DNA of 64,000 nucleotides from Polyangium sp. 6x1. GTDB lineage: Bacteria; Myxococcota_A; Polyangia; Polyangiales; Polyangiaceae. The position numbers were made by a program, and so were the translations under genes. The stretch spans positions 31,948-95,947 of the forward strand of contig NZ_JARZHH010000046.1 in the NCBI RefSeq assembly GCF_029946515.1, in the 5' to 3' direction. The notes beneath the pieces were generated by a model. The model saw nothing but the letters and a program-made list of their open reading frames with translations, ran no database searches and was not told the DNA's origin. The number at the start of each line of letters is the position of its first letter. Positions within the stretch are counted from its first letter, which is position 1. Below, piece by piece: positions 38,548-49,026 of the stretch.

Positions 38548-39465
38548 TTACCGGATGATGAGCTCCTGGATCCGTCCGCGCCCCGCGCCCTTGCAGTTGA
38601 TGGCGCGCGAAGCGCCCACGGCGGCGAGCTCGAAGCCGTCTCCGTAGAGCGAATACACCTCGGGGGCCGACGAGTTCGACAGAAGCACGCGCACGCCGCG
38701 CTCCTTGAGCTCGCGCGCCACATCGCGCAGCCTCTGCTGCTCGCGCATCCCGAATCCGCCGCTCGTGTACGACGTGAAGCTCGACGAGGCCGAGAGCGGC
38801 ACGTAGGGCGGATCGAAATACACGAAATCCCCCGCCCGCGCCCGCGCGGCGACGTCCTCGAACGAAGCGACCCGGATCGAGGCGTGCTTCAGGGCCCGCG
38901 AGCAGGCGCGGAGGTTCTCCGCGTCGCAGATCGTGGGGTTCTGGTAATCGCCGAAGGGCACGTTGTACTGGTTCTGCCGGTTCACGCGGTAGAGCCCGTT
39001 GAACCCCGTCCGGTTCAGATAGATGAACCAGGCGGCCACCTCCACGTCCGTCTTCGCGTCGATGTCGCTCGCGCGGAGCTTCATGAAGAAATCGCGATCG
39101 TGCGGATAGGACGCGAGCAGGTCGATGACGTCCTCGACGGCGTCGCGCACGCCGATGTACGTGCGCACGAGCCTTTCGTTCGTATCGCTGAGCTCGGCGC
39201 GCTCGGGCATGAGGTGGAAGAAGAGCGCGCCGCCCCCGACGAAGGGCTCGTGGTACGTATTGAAGCGCGACGGAATGCGCGGCTCGAGCTCGTGGATGAG
39301 CTGCCTTTTTCCGCCCACCCACTTGATGAACGGTTTTGCCGTCCCCGGCTCGATTTCGCGAATGTCCGGACGCGGCTTTCCGCGGGCCTTCAGCGGCCCG
39401 GGGCGGACGGACGGGAGGGGAACTGCGGTCGGGGTGTGGAGCGGTCGAATCGCGCGCTCGAGCAT
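38548..39465 (-). CDS. dam: Orphan Dam-family DNA adenine methyltransferase
   Basis: 305 residues from the ATG at 39465 (MLERAIRPLH); an in-frame ATG at 39507 would add 14 residues. The class alpha N6-adenine methylase motifs are present: 'FIKWVGGKRQL' (46-56), SAM-binding 'EPFVGGGALFF' (73-83) and catalytic DPPY (218-221). The region after DPPY ('SSFTSYTSGGFG') is typical of Dam/DpnM, so GATC is the likely target. There is no restriction enzyme next to it, so it is probably an orphan regulatory or repair-related methylase. An N-terminal 40-residue extension is Pro/Arg-rich. GATC sites lie in its own upstream region. Confidence 0.93.
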   Translation of the reverse strand: MLERAIRPLHTPTAVPLPSVRPGPLKARGKPRPDIREIEPGTAKPFIKWVGGKRQLIHELEPRIPSRFNTYHEPFVGGGALFFHLMPERAELSDTNERLVRTYIGVRDAVEDVIDLLASYPHDRDFFMKLRASDIDAKTDVEVAAWFIYLNRTGFNGLYRVNRQNQYNVPFGDYQNPTICDAENLRACSRALKHASIRVASFEDVAARARAGDFVYFDPPYVPLSASSSFTSYTSGGFGMREQQRLRDVARELKERGVRVLLSNSSAPEVYSLYGDGFELAAVGASRAINCKGAGRGRIQELIIR

Positions 39466-39611
39466 GTGGATACCCCAGCAACTACAATGGGGGATCGAGC
39501 TCGGCAAAACTTTCGATCGAAGAAGTTTCGGACAGATTCTACCGCAGAAAACTTGTCCCGGATTCGTCCGTGAAAAACTTGCCCCTGAACACGCGATCGG
39601 GGTTCAGCGGT

Positions 39612-40238
39612 TCAGGGCTTCGGAATGCGGAGCGTCTTCGATATCATTGCGCTGCCGCTCACCACGAAGAGCAAAACGATCGGGTGCAGCACCCAAGGCC
39701 CGAGCTCGATGGCTCCGCCCGGCAGCGCCTCGCCGATGCGCCCGTGCGCCGAGAGCGCGCCGAACAGCGCCACGAGCGCGAGGCTCGTCGGGATCGGCGT
39801 CCCCTCGTAATACTTCACCTTCCCCGCCTCGTCGGCGAGCTGGCTCGCCGTCGCGTTGTACCGCGCGAGCCGGCTGATGCCGCAGGCCACGAAATACACG
39901 AGCGCGATCGCGTCCCAGCCCCCGCGCATCCCGAGCCCGAACGCGAGCGCGGCCGGGGCCACGCCGAACGACACGAGATCCGCGAGCGAGTCGAGCTCTT
40001 GCCCGAGCATCGAGACCTCGTGCCGCGCCCGCGCCACGCGCCCGTCGAGGAAATCGCAGAAGAGCGCGACGGGGAGCAGCCCGAACGCGAGCCGCAGGAA
40101 CGTGACGTCGCCTGAAGCGATGTACTTCATCGTCGCCAGCATCGACCCGGTGCCGGCAAAACCATTGCCGAGGGTCAAGAAATCCGCGACCTGGAAGTCA
40201 CGGATCATCGAGAAGCGGCGGCGTCGGGGCTTCTTCAT
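39612..40238 (-). CDS. pssA: CDP-diacylglycerol-serine O-phosphatidyltransferase
   Basis: 208 residues from the ATG at 40238 (MKKPRRRRFSM); upstream starts at 40256 or 40292 are possible. The CDP-alcohol phosphotransferase signature D65-G-x2-A-R-x8-G79-x3-D83-x3-D87 is complete. There are several transmembrane helices, including 'GWDAIALVYFVACGISRL' and a final pair. The type II (Bacillus-like) PssA shows the conserved 'KYYEGTPIPTSLALVAL', the P-S/T-S motif that separates PssA from other CDP-alcohol transferases. It makes phosphatidylserine, precursor of phosphatidylethanolamine, in the inner membrane. Confidence 0.93.
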   Translation of the reverse strand: MKKPRRRRFSMIRDFQVADFLTLGNGFAGTGSMLATMKYIASGDVTFLRLAFGLLPVALFCDFLDGRVARARHEVSMLGQELDSLADLVSFGVAPAALAFGLGMRGGWDAIALVYFVACGISRLARYNATASQLADEAGKVKYYEGTPIPTSLALVALFGALSAHGRIGEALPGGAIELGPWVLHPIVLLFVVSGSAMISKTLRIPKP

Positions 40239-40384
40239 GGCAGCGCCGGCATCCATGGCACAACGTGAGCGCGCGGCCAAGATCCACCGCACGGGACGGC
40301 CCCGCGCCTTGACATCCCGCGCCTTTCCATCGGACCCTCGACGCCCTGGACGACGCCCGCCCGCCGAGGCGTTCCCGGTCCGCC

Positions 40385-41596
40385 ATGGCCCCCAAGACCC
40401 CGCGCCTGCTCCCCCGCCTCGTCCCGGTCCTCGCCCTCCTCCTCGCCGCCGCGTGCGACCCGCCCAGGAGCGAGCCCACCGCGCCCGCCTCCGCTTCTGC
40501 CTCCGCTTCCGCTCGCGCCTCCGCCCCCGCGCCCGCCTCCGCCTCCGCCGCCGCGCCCGCCCCCGCCGCGCCTGCGTATGGCCCCTTTGGCGACCTCGTT
40601 CGCTCCCTCTCCGAGCCGGGGGGCGATTTCATCTCGGACAACCTCATCTCGAACGAGACCTCGTACCTCCAGACCGCTGACGCGCTCGCCGCGCGGCCCG
40701 CGGGCGGCGTCTACATCGGCGTCGGCCCCGAGCAGAATTTTACGTATCTCGCCCTCACCCGCCCGCGCCTCGCCTTCATCGTCGACATCCGGCGCGATAA
40801 CCTCCTCCAGCACCTTTATTATCGATTCCTCTTCGAGGAGGCCGAGAGCCGCTCCCATTTCCTCGCCTTGCTCGTCGGCAGGCCTTACGACGCGGCCACG
40901 GCGCCTCCTGCGACGGCCGACGTCGACGCCGTCCTGAAGCACGCCGAGACGAAGGCGCCCGATCCGAAGCTCTTCGCCACGACCGTCGATCGTGCGATGA
41001 AGCGCATGCAGGAGACGTACGGCGTCACGCTCACGGACAAGGACAAGCGCTCGCTCGCGCAGATGACGCAGGTCTTTTTCGACAAACAGCTCGATCTCCG
41101 GTTCGAGCTCAAAGAGAACTCCGGCCGCAAATACCCCTCGCTGCGGGAGCTGCTCGGCGCGCAGGATCCCGCAGGCAAGAAGCGCGGGTTCCTCGCGACC
41201 GACGCGGCGTTCCGGTTCGTCCAGGCGATGGAGCGCGAGGGCCGCGTCGTCCCCGTCGTCGGCGATTTCGCGGGCGACGGTGCGTTCCCGGCCATCGCCG
41301 CGTTCCTCCAGAAAAACGACCTCCGCGTGAGCACGCTTTACGTGTCGAACGTCGAGCAATACCTGCTCGAGCCGCCCACGTGGTCGAAATGGATCCGGAA
41401 CGTCGCCGCCCTCCCGCGCACGGACGACGCGCTCTTCGTGCGGTGTTATCTCGACCAGGGCAAGAAGCACCCGAAGCAGATGGAAGGCCACCGCACGGCC
41501 ACCGTGCTCGCGAAGATCGGCGATTTCGTCACGCGCGAGCAGAAGACTCCCACGCGATCGTGGTTCAAGATCGCGACCGAGGGCAACCTCGACTGA
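40385..41596 (+). CDS. Lipoprotein, LIC_10091-like
   Basis: 403 residues. Signal 'LVPVLALLLAAAC' gives lipidated Cys24 with Asp25 next; by the E. coli rule Asp at +2 retains lipoproteins in the inner membrane. A tether of Ala/Ser/Pro hexanucleotide-encoded repeats follows to about residue 62. The folded part begins 'SLSEPGGDFISDNLISNET', then 'GVYIGVGPEQNFTYLALTRP', which resembles a SAM-binding glycine motif and the LIC_10091 family of uncharacterised proteins, and 'VSNVEQYLL'. A Rossmann-like methyltransferase relative outside the cytoplasm would be odd, so the real activity is open. Convergent with the PPC-domain gene. Confidence 0.75.
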   Translation: MAPKTPRLLPRLVPVLALLLAAACDPPRSEPTAPASASASASARASAPAPASASAAAPAPAAPAYGPFGDLVRSLSEPGGDFISDNLISNETSYLQTADALAARPAGGVYIGVGPEQNFTYLALTRPRLAFIVDIRRDNLLQHLYYRFLFEEAESRSHFLALLVGRPYDAATAPPATADVDAVLKHAETKAPDPKLFATTVDRAMKRMQETYGVTLTDKDKRSLAQMTQVFFDKQLDLRFELKENSGRKYPSLRELLGAQDPAGKKRGFLATDAAFRFVQAMEREGRVVPVVGDFAGDGAFPAIAAFLQKNDLRVSTLYVSNVEQYLLEPPTWSKWIRNVAALPRTDDALFVRCYLDQGKKHPKQMEGHRTATVLAKIGDFVTREQKTPTRSWFKIATEGNLD

Positions 41597-41599
41597 GCG

Positions 41600-42022
41600 T
41601 CATTCCTTCGGATACGCCACGAGCTCGTCGTAGCCGTACGTCGGATCCGGCTCCCGCGAAAACCGCAGAGCGGGGAGCGCGCCGAGCGTGATCTCCGCGG
41701 TCGTGTAGACGCGCGACCCTTCCATCAAATGCCCGCCCCGCGCGACGCCGTCGCCGTCGGCGATGCCCACGTGCACGTGCGACCCGCCGCTCGCCGACAG
41801 CGTGCCCACGAGCGAGGTGATCTCGTGTTTCCCCGGGATCCACGTCGCGTCCTCGCGGTTCGCGAAGCGGATCGAGGCCCCGTCGAGGCTGCCCACGCAC
41901 GTCAGGAGGACGGCGGCTTCGAGCCCGTGCGTCGCGACATACGCTTCGAGCGAACGCAAAAGGTCCTCGCCCGGGCGGAGCCTCAGCACATGCGCGACGA
42001 GCGGCGACGTCCTCGGCTCCAC
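41600..42022 (-). CDS. PPC/DUF296-domain protein
   Basis: 140 residues if the GTG at 42022 is used; this start lies one base after the stop of the gamma-glutamyltransferase gene, which suggests coupled translation. The sequence has the PPC (plants and prokaryotes conserved) pattern: 'RLRPGEDLLRSLEAYVATHGLEAAVLLTCVGS' in outline, then the metal-binding 'GSHVHVGIADGDG' and 'GGHLMEGSRVYTTAEI'. In plants the domain occurs in AT-hook proteins; stand-alone bacterial forms are trimers of unclear function. Its place behind ggt is not informative. Confidence 0.85.
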   Translation of the reverse strand: MEPRTSPLVAHVLRLRPGEDLLRSLEAYVATHGLEAAVLLTCVGSLDGASIRFANREDATWIPGKHEITSLVGTLSASGGSHVHVGIADGDGVARGGHLMEGSRVYTTAEITLGALPALRFSREPDPTYGYDELVAYPKE

Positions 42023-42023
42023 G

Positions 42024-43820
42024 TCAAAACCCCAGCGCGAGCCCGCTCTTGTTGCGCGGCTCGGCGGCGCCCGTCCACACGCCGTCGGGCCCCCGCACGA
42101 TCGACGGCGCATCCGCGATCGCGCCCCACGTCTCGAATTTGTGCCCGAGCGCGCCGAGCGCCCGCAGCACGTCCTCGGGCAGCCCGCCTTCCTCGATGAA
42201 AATCTGATCCGGCAAATGCTGGTGATGCACCCGCGGCGCGCTCACGGCCGCGGTCGCGCCCATGCCGTGATCGAGCACGTTCGTGATCACCGCGAGCGCC
42301 GCCGAGATGATCGTCGGCCCGCCGGCCGCGCCCGTCACGACCCGCACGGCGCCGTCCGGCCCGACCACGATCGTCGGCGTCATCGACGACAGCATCCGCT
42401 TGCCGGGCGCGACGGCGTTCGCCTCACCTTGCACCAGGCCGAACACGTTCGGCTTGCCGGGCTCGGTCGCGAAATCGTCCATCTCGTTGTTCAGGAGAAA
42501 CCCGCCGCCCCGCACGACCACGGCCGAGCCGAGCGACGTGTTGATCGTCGTGGTCAGCGCCACGGCCGCGCCGCTGCGATCCACGATCGAGAAATGGGTC
42601 GTGTGTTTTTTCTCGTTCGCCCCTCCTCGCCCGGGCCCGACCTCGGACGAGGGCGTCGCGCGGGCCGGCTCGATCGAGGCGCGCGCCTCTCGAATGGCCT
42701 CCGGCGAGAGGAACTCCCCCGCGGGGATCGGCACGAACGCGGGATCTCCGAGAAAATGGTTTCTCTTGGCGAACGCGCGGCGCGACGTCTCCACCGTGAC
42801 GTGCAGCGCCTCCGGCGAGAGAAACCCCATCTTCCCGAGATCGTAGCCCCCGAGCACGCCGAGCGTGAACGCGAGCACGAGCCCGCCGGACGAGGGCGGC
42901 GGCATCGCGAAGACCTTGTGCCCGCGATACTCCATCTCGACCGGTGCCCGCCAGACCGGCCGATAGGCCGCGAGATCCTCGGCCGTCACGATTCCCCCGC
43001 CCGCCTTCATTTCCTCGACGACGAGCTTCGCCGTCTCGCCCTCGTAAAACCCCGGCGCCCCGCGCTCGGCGATGCGGGCGAGCACCCGCGCGAGCTCCGG
43101 GTTTTTCAGGACAGCCCCCACGCCGAGCGGTTTTCCCCCGGACAAGAACATCGCGGCCGAGGCCGGGAACCGCGCGAGATCCGCCGCGCGATCCCGGAGG
43201 ATCTCGGCGAGCCCCTCGTCCACGACGACCCCCTCCTCCGCGAGCCGGATCGCGGGCGCGACCAGATCCTTCCACGGGAGTTTTCCATAGGTCCGATGCG
43301 CCTCCCACAGGCCCGCCACCGCGCCGGGCACCCCGGCGGCGAGGTGACCGACGAGCGACGCGTCGTTTTTCCCGAAGAACATCTCCCGCGTCGCCTTTGC
43401 GGGCGCGGTCTCACGGAAATCGAGCGCGCGCACCTCGCCTCTTTCCGCGCGCACGACCATGAATCCCCCGCCGCCGACGTTCCCCGCCTGCGGGAACACC
43501 ACGGCGAGCGCGAACGCCACGCCGACGGCGGCGTCCACCGCGCTCCCGCCCTTGCGGAGGATCTCCACGCCCACGCGCGTCGCGTCGGCCGCGTCGCTCG
43601 TGACCATGCCCTCGCGCCCCGACGCGGGTTCGGCGCGTAGATCGAAGCGCCACTTCGCGGGCACGCGCGCAAGCGCGGGCGCGGGCAGCGCGGCGGACGA
43701 GGACGCGGCCGCCGGCACCTCCGGGGGCTTTCCGTTCTCGCCGCACGAGGCCGCGAGAAGGGAGGAGACGACGAGCGTGGCGCGGACGAGGAGCCGGCGC
43801 GCGGCAGCGTTGGCGTTCAC
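42024..43820 (-). CDS. ggt: Gamma-glutamyltransferase, lipoprotein type
   Basis: 598 residues from the GTG at 43820. The signal 'ATLVVSSLLAASC' ends in lipidated Cys26, so unlike the soluble E. coli enzyme it is membrane anchored. The precursor has the usual features: 'GGSAVDAAVGVAFALAVV', 'GNVGGGGFMVV' and the self-cleavage site 'KKHTTHFSIVD' with nucleophile Thr407 starting the small subunit; 'SSMTPTIVV' and 'GAAGGPTIISA' follow. It transfers or hydrolyses the gamma-glutamyl group of glutathione or other gamma-glutamyl compounds in the periplasm. A PPC-domain gene is directly downstream. Confidence 0.95.
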   Translation of the reverse strand: MNANAAARRLLVRATLVVSSLLAASCGENGKPPEVPAAASSSAALPAPALARVPAKWRFDLRAEPASGREGMVTSDAADATRVGVEILRKGGSAVDAAVGVAFALAVVFPQAGNVGGGGFMVVRAERGEVRALDFRETAPAKATREMFFGKNDASLVGHLAAGVPGAVAGLWEAHRTYGKLPWKDLVAPAIRLAEEGVVVDEGLAEILRDRAADLARFPASAAMFLSGGKPLGVGAVLKNPELARVLARIAERGAPGFYEGETAKLVVEEMKAGGGIVTAEDLAAYRPVWRAPVEMEYRGHKVFAMPPPSSGGLVLAFTLGVLGGYDLGKMGFLSPEALHVTVETSRRAFAKRNHFLGDPAFVPIPAGEFLSPEAIREARASIEPARATPSSEVGPGRGGANEKKHTTHFSIVDRSGAAVALTTTINTSLGSAVVVRGGGFLLNNEMDDFATEPGKPNVFGLVQGEANAVAPGKRMLSSMTPTIVVGPDGAVRVVTGAAGGPTIISAALAVITNVLDHGMGATAAVSAPRVHHQHLPDQIFIEEGGLPEDVLRALGALGHKFETWGAIADAPSIVRGPDGVWTGAAEPRNKSGLALGF

Positions 43821-43927
43821 GAGCGCTTCATACCACGCGCGCAGCGTTGTCTCGCATCGATCCTGCGACCATCTTCATGCCGCCACGCGCCTCGCGTAAG
43901 GATGGACGGGAACCGCGGAGGTCCTCC

Positions 43928-45640
43928 ATGCGATCTTTCTTTTCGTCCATCGCCCTCGCCACGCTCACCTGCGGCACGCTGCTCGCCGCCTGCGGGAGCA
44001 ATGGCGGCGAAATCGCGAGCAGCGGCAGCACCGGAAACGGAAGCGGCGGCGGAGGCGGGGGCGGAAGCGGCGGCGGAGGCGGGGGCGGAAGCGGCGGCGG
44101 CAGTGGCGGCGCGGGCGGCAGCGGCGGCGGCGGCGACCCGTTCGCCTGCGATCCGCCGAACCAGCTCGCCGACATTTCCCATCCGACCGCCGTCGCCGGC
44201 ACGGGGACGGCCGAGAGCTGCACCGAAGCCGCGCTCGATGCGGCGCTCGCGAACGGCGGCGTCATCGTCTTCGATTGCGGCCCCGACCCGGTCACCATCA
44301 CCCTCGGCGCGGCGAAGACCATCACAGTCGACACCGTCATCGACGGCGGCGGCCGGATCACGCTGAGCGGCGGCAAGAAAAACCGCATATTCGAGATGGA
44401 CACGAAAAACGTCGAGGCCACGAGCCCGACCCTCACCGTGCAGCGCCTCACGCTCCGGGACGGCAAAGCCTCGGGCACGGCGATTCCGCTCGGCACCGAC
44501 ATCGACGGCGGCGGCGGCGCGATCTATCACGTCGGCGGCAACGTCAACGTCGTCGACTGCGTTTTCCTGGACAACGAGGCCGCGCTGGAGGGCCCGGACG
44601 TCGCGGGCGGCGCCATTTTCAGCATCGGCCGCGGCACGCTCACCGTGAGCAATAGCCGCTTCGCGGGCAACCGCGCCTCGAACGGCGGGGCCATCGGCGT
44701 GCTCGGCGCGGCCCTCTTCATCGTGGACAGCACGATCGTGGGAAACCAGGCCACTGGCGACGGCGCGAACGCCGTCGAACCGTATGGCCAGCCAAACGGC
44801 CGCGGCGGCAATGGCGGCGCAATCAGCATGGATGGCAAGGGGCGGACGCTCTCGATCTGCGGCACCCTCGTCCAGGACAACCAGGGTCGCGCCTACGGCG
44901 GCGGCCTCTTTCGCACGGGATACGAGACCGAACCCACCATCATCCATCGTTCGACGTTCGACGGGAATTCCATCGTGGATCAGAACGACGCCGTGGGAAT
45001 GCCGAGCAGCGCCGGCGGCCTCTTCCTCCAGGGCACGCACGTCACGATGACCGCGTCGACGGTCTCGAACAACCAATCCGAGGCCGCCGCGGGCCTCTGG
45101 ATCGTCGGCCACGGCACGGCGACCGCCATCGCCGATCTCACGAACGTGACGCTCACGGGCAACACCACCTATCCCCGCGCCGACATCACGACCCGTGGCA
45201 TCGGCGGCGGGCTCTCCATCGGTGACAAGACGACGGGCAAGCTGACGAACTGCACGATCGTCGGGAACGTGGCCCAGTACGCTTCGGGCATTGCGAACGT
45301 CACGAACCTCGAGCTCCACAACACGATCCTCAGCAATGAAGCGGAGAACGCGGGCGCGCCGCTCAATTGCACGGGCAGCGCGTACGCAAAACCGCCCGGC
45401 GCCGGGCAAAACAACCTCCAGTGGCCCGTCGGGCTCCAGAACGACATGGATTGCACGCCCGGCATCCCACGCATGGATCCGCTGCTCGGCGAGCTCGCCG
45501 AGAACGGCGGACCCACCCGGACGATCGCGCCCCAGGCGGCGAGCCCCGCAATCGGCGCGGGCACGGACTGTCCGCCCATCGATCAACGGGGCAAACCCCG
45601 GAATCCGGCGCAATGCACGCTCGGCGCGTACGAACCATGA
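43928..45640 (+). CDS. Parallel beta-helix lipoprotein with Gly-rich tether
   Basis: 570 residues from the ATG at 43928 with GGAGG close upstream. Signal '[13 protein letters not shown]' gives lipidated Cys22, then about 40 residues that are almost only Gly and Ser, encoded by simple repeats. The body is a right-handed beta-helix with repeated 'GGAI', '[18 protein letters not shown]', '[16 protein letters not shown]' and '[16 protein letters not shown]' rungs, ending in '[15 protein letters not shown]' and '[20 protein letters not shown]', the end signature of choice-of-anchor Q / polymorphic membrane-type proteins. A surface adhesin or polysaccharide-related protein is likely; no catalytic residues are recognised. 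Confidence 0.88.
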   Translation: MRSFFSSIALATLTCGTLLAACGSNGGEIASSGSTGNGSGGGGGGGSGGGGGGGSGGGSGGAGGSGGGGDPFACDPPNQLADISHPTAVAGTGTAESCTEAALDAALANGGVIVFDCGPDPVTITLGAAKTITVDTVIDGGGRITLSGGKKNRIFEMDTKNVEATSPTLTVQRLTLRDGKASGTAIPLGTDIDGGGGAIYHVGGNVNVVDCVFLDNEAALEGPDVAGGAIFSIGRGTLTVSNSRFAGNRASNGGAIGVLGAALFIVDSTIVGNQATGDGANAVEPYGQPNGRGGNGGAISMDGKGRTLSICGTLVQDNQGRAYGGGLFRTGYETEPTIIHRSTFDGNSIVDQNDAVGMPSSAGGLFLQGTHVTMTASTVSNNQSEAAAGLWIVGHGTATAIADLTNVTLTGNTTYPRADITTRGIGGGLSIGDKTTGKLTNCTIVGNVAQYASGIANVTNLELHNTILSNEAENAGAPLNCTGSAYAKPPGAGQNNLQWPVGLQNDMDCTPGIPRMDPLLGELAENGGPTRTIAPQAASPAIGAGTDCPPIDQRGKPRNPAQCTLGAYEP

Positions 45641-45896
45641 CCCATTTCCTGCGGCACCGAGCTCCGCGCAATCGGCGCCCGTGAGGGTCTCGGGGGGTTT
45701 CTCCCCGCCACCGTTGACCTCGGCAGCCCTCACCCACGCGCGTAGCGAACCACCTCTGCCTCGAGCTCCGCGCGGAACGCGCCTCCGCTTCCGCCTCGCC
45801 ATGGGTTTGTCCACGGAGCCGGGGGAGGCTCCGTTCAGCGAGGCGTGGATTTTGCCGGCACGCTGGCATGCGCCGCGAGCCCAGGGGGAGGTGACC

Positions 45897-48185
45897 ATGG
45901 TCGCGCATGTGATCTGGTTCGAAAAACTGTCGCGCGGGGACATCGCGTCGGCTGGTGGAAAAGGGGCAAACCTGGGTGAGCTCACGCGCGCGGGTCTGCC
46001 TGTGCCCCCCGGCTTCGTCATTACCGCGGACGCGTTCCTCTCCTCGATGGAGGCCGCGGGGGTGCGGCAGCTGCTCGCCGAGCACCTGGCAGGGCTCGAC
46101 CCGGACGACGCGGCCGATCTGCGCGCGAAGAGCGCCGAGATGAGGCGCCTCGTCCGCGCATCCGCGATCCCGGCCGGCATTGAGGCGGAGATCGACGATG
46201 CCTACCAAAAGCTCGGCCCCTCCTCCGCTGTTGCGGTGCGCTCGTCCGCCACCGCGGAGGACACGGCCACGACCTCGTTTGCCGGAATGCACGAGACGTA
46301 CACGCACGTCGTTGGGCAGCAAGCGCTGCTCGAGCGTGTGCGCGACTGCTGGGCGTCCGCGTACGGCGAGCGCGTGGTTGCTTATCGGAAAACCGAGCAA
46401 CTCCGAGACGAGCCCGCTTTGGCGGTCGTCGTGCAGCGAATGGTGAGCTCCGATCGCTCGGGCGTGATCTTCACCGCGGACCCGGCGACGGCGGATACCT
46501 CGCGCATCGTCATCGAGGCGGCCTTTGGACTCGGAGAAGTCGTGGTCGGTGGTCAGGTCGAGCCGGACACGTACACCGTGTCGAAGCGCGGCCCCCGGCT
46601 GCTCGAGGCGCGCGTGGGACACAAGGCGTTCAAGGTGATCCGTGGCCCCGACGGTGCGGAACGACGCGTGGAGCTGACGGAGGAGGAGGGCGGGCGCAGA
46701 GTGCTCCGCGACGACGAAATCCTCGCGCTGGTGCGCCTGGCGATACAGGTCGAGGAACATTACGGCGCTCCGCAGGACATCGAATGGGCCGAGGAAGGCG
46801 GCGCCTTTTATCTGGTCCAGAGCCGGCCGATCACGACGCTCGGCGCGCCACCGGAGCGAGGAGCGGTCCTCGTCTCCGGCCTCGGCGCCTCGCCGGGCAT
46901 TGCGTCGGGTCGGGTGCGCGTGTTGCGCTCGCCGGGCGAAGGGCAGAGGCTCGAGGCGGGCGAAGTGCTCGTAGCGCCGATGACTTCGCCCGACTGGGTG
47001 CCTACGATCCGGCGCGCAGCGGCGCTCGTGACCGACAGCGGCGGAATGACCTGCCATGCCGCAATCGTCAGCCGCGAGCTGCGCATCCCATGCGTGGTCG
47101 GCGCGCGCTCGGCGACCCGCCAGCTTCGAGATGGCGAGCTCGTCACCGTCGACGGGGCGCGCGGCCAGGTGCTCGCGGGCGCCGCCCCCGCGGTCGAAAA
47201 GCCCAGGACGGCCCCTCCAGGGCCCGGGACGGCCCCCTCCGCTGGACCGTCGGGCGCGCCTTCGCCTGCCGTTCTCGGCACGCGCCTTTACGTCAACCTG
47301 GCGATTGCAGACCGCGCCGAAGAGGTCGCCGCGCTGCCGGTGGACGGCGTGGGGCTGCTCCGGGCCGAGTTCATGCTGCTCGACGCGCTCGCCGGGGTGC
47401 ACCCGAAAGAGCTGCTCGCGTCCGGCGGCCGCGACGACTTCATCCAGCGCATGTCGGCCTCGCTGCTCCGCATCACCCGCGCCTTTCACCCCCGACCTGT
47501 CATCTATCGGACCTACGATTTCCGGACCAACGAGTTCCGCGGGCTGAAAGGGGGCGAGCGATTCGAGCCCATCGAAGAGAATCCGATGATCGGATACCGC
47601 GGCTGCTATCGCTACGTGCGAGAGCCCGAGCTGTTCGCCCTGGAGCTCGACGTTCTCGCCCGGGTCCGTGAGGAGACGCCGAACTTGCACCTGATGATCC
47701 CGTTCGTGCGGACGCGCTGGGAGCTCGAGGCGTGCCTCGAGATGGTCGATCGAAGCGCGCTCGGCCGCCAGCGAGGTCTTTGGCGATGGGTCATGGCCGA
47801 GGTCCCCTCGGTGGCGTACTGGATCCCTACGTATGCGCGCATGGGCATCGACGGAGTATCCATCGGTTCGAACGACCTGACCCAGCTCATGCTGGGCGTG
47901 GATCGTGATTCAGGGTTGTGCGCCGAGCTCTTCGACGAAGCGGACGCAGCCGTGCTCGACGCGATCAAGCGGATCGTCCGCGCGTGCCAGAAGGCCGGAA
48001 TCACCTCCTCGTTATGCGGCCAGGCTCCGTCGAATCGGCCCGCGTTTGCCGAGCACCTGGTGCGGCTCGGCATCACATCGATCTCGGTCAACCCCGACGC
48101 GGAGCCGGCTGCACGGCGGGCGATTGCCGGGGCCGAGCGGCGCCTGCTGCTCGAGGCGGCGCGGCGGCCTCGAGCCTCGTCATGA
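45897..48185 (+). CDS. ppsA: Phosphoenolpyruvate synthase
   Basis: 762 residues from the ATG at 45897, preceded by a strong AGGGGGAGG ribosome site. The N-terminal PEP/pyruvate ATP-grasp domain shows '[10 protein letters not shown]', '[18 protein letters not shown]' and '[19 protein letters not shown]'; the swivelling phosphohistidine domain has His387 in '[14 protein letters not shown]'; a Pro/Ala/Gly linker (about 435-460) leads to the C-terminal TIM barrel with 'GLLRAEFML', '[15 protein letters not shown]', '[14 protein letters not shown]' and '[17 protein letters not shown]'. It turns pyruvate and ATP into PEP, AMP and phosphate for gluconeogenesis. The 256-bp gap before it contains only a GGAGCC-type hairpin near 45820. 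Confidence 0.95.
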   Translation: MVAHVIWFEKLSRGDIASAGGKGANLGELTRAGLPVPPGFVITADAFLSSMEAAGVRQLLAEHLAGLDPDDAADLRAKSAEMRRLVRASAIPAGIEAEIDDAYQKLGPSSAVAVRSSATAEDTATTSFAGMHETYTHVVGQQALLERVRDCWASAYGERVVAYRKTEQLRDEPALAVVVQRMVSSDRSGVIFTADPATADTSRIVIEAAFGLGEVVVGGQVEPDTYTVSKRGPRLLEARVGHKAFKVIRGPDGAERRVELTEEEGGRRVLRDDEILALVRLAIQVEEHYGAPQDIEWAEEGGAFYLVQSRPITTLGAPPERGAVLVSGLGASPGIASGRVRVLRSPGEGQRLEAGEVLVAPMTSPDWVPTIRRAAALVTDSGGMTCHAAIVSRELRIPCVVGARSATRQLRDGELVTVDGARGQVLAGAAPAVEKPRTAPPGPGTAPSAGPSGAPSPAVLGTRLYVNLAIADRAEEVAALPVDGVGLLRAEFMLLDALAGVHPKELLASGGRDDFIQRMSASLLRITRAFHPRPVIYRTYDFRTNEFRGLKGGERFEPIEENPMIGYRGCYRYVREPELFALELDVLARVREETPNLHLMIPFVRTRWELEACLEMVDRSALGRQRGLWRWVMAEVPSVAYWIPTYARMGIDGVSIGSNDLTQLMLGVDRDSGLCAELFDEADAAVLDAIKRIVRACQKAGITSSLCGQAPSNRPAFAEHLVRLGITSISVNPDAEPAARRAIAGAERRLLLEAARRPRASS

Positions 48186-48243
48186 CGCTCCGTGCTGGAC
48201 CTTGGATGGGGTTGCCTTCCGCCGATCGATAGCCGTCGCGGCG

Positions 48244-49026
48244 TCAGAGCACCGAAGAGAGAAACCGCCGCGTCCGCTCGCGCTCAGGATGGTCGAAGAC
48301 GGCTCTCGGCTCGCCCTGCTCCACGATCACGCCCTCGTCCATGAACACGAGGTGGGTCCCGACCTCCCGCGCGAACCCCATTTCGTGGGTCACCACGACC
48401 ATGGTCGTCCCCTCCGATGCGAGCCGCTGCATCACGGCGAGCACCTCGGCCACCAGCTTCGGATCGAGCGCCGAGGTGACCTCGTCGAACAGAATCAGGT
48501 CCGGGCGCATGGCCAGAGCTCGTGCAATCGCCACCCGCTGCTGCTCGCCCCCGGAGAGCTGCCCTGGATGCCTCAGGGCCTTCTCGGCCAGCCCCACGTG
48601 CTCGAGCTCCGCCATGGCCCGCTCCCTGGCCTGATTCCTGGGCATGTGCAGCACCTTTTCCAGGGCAAGGGTGATGTTCCCCAGCGCGGTCTTGTGAGGA
48701 AAGAGGTTGAATGCCTGGAACACGATTCCCATGTGCGTTCGCACCTCATTCAGGTTCACCCGAACGTCGGTGATGTCACGGCCCTTGAACCAGACATGCC
48801 CGGACGTCGGCTCTTCGAGCATGTCGATGCAGCGCAGGAGCGTGGATTTGCCCGAGCCCGAGGTGCCAATCACCACCAGGACATGGCCGGACGCAAGATC
48901 GAGGTCGATTCCCTTGAGCACGTGCAGGTTGCCAAACCACTTGTGAATGGCCTCCAGCCGGATGAGCGGCGCGCCCGCCGGGACCGGCCCCGCCGGCCAC
49001 CCGAGCGCATTGGCTTCGCGGCTCAT
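48244..49026 (-). CDS. Polar amino-acid ABC transporter ATPase
   Basis: 260 residues. Walker A 'GTSGSGKST' (54-62), signature '[15 protein letters not shown]', Walker B '[13 protein letters not shown]' and switch His in '[10 protein letters not shown]' are all present; the '[15 protein letters not shown]' region is typical of GlnQ/HisP-type subunits. The ATG overlaps the stop of the permease gene (ATGA), so the two are coupled. It powers uptake through the permease encoded at 49023-50102 with the binding protein at 50103-50981. The extra 20 N-terminal residues are unusual but harmless. Confidence 0.95.
   Translation of the reverse strand: MSREANALGWPAGPVPAGAPLIRLEAIHKWFGNLHVLKGIDLDLASGHVLVVIGTSGSGKSTLLRCIDMLEEPTSGHVWFKGRDITDVRVNLNEVRTHMGIVFQAFNLFPHKTALGNITLALEKVLHMPRNQARERAMAELEHVGLAEKALRHPGQLSGGEQQRVAIARALAMRPDLILFDEVTSALDPKLVAEVLAVMQRLASEGTTMVVVTHEMGFAREVGTHLVFMDEGVIVEQGEPRAVFDHPERERTRRFLSSVL

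Noticed and set aside
45641..45896. Possible small gene upstream of ppsA.
   Set aside because: No frame with a start and ribosome site; only a short hairpin (ACGGAGCC/GGCTCCGT) is seen, and ppsA has its own strong ribosome site at 45897.
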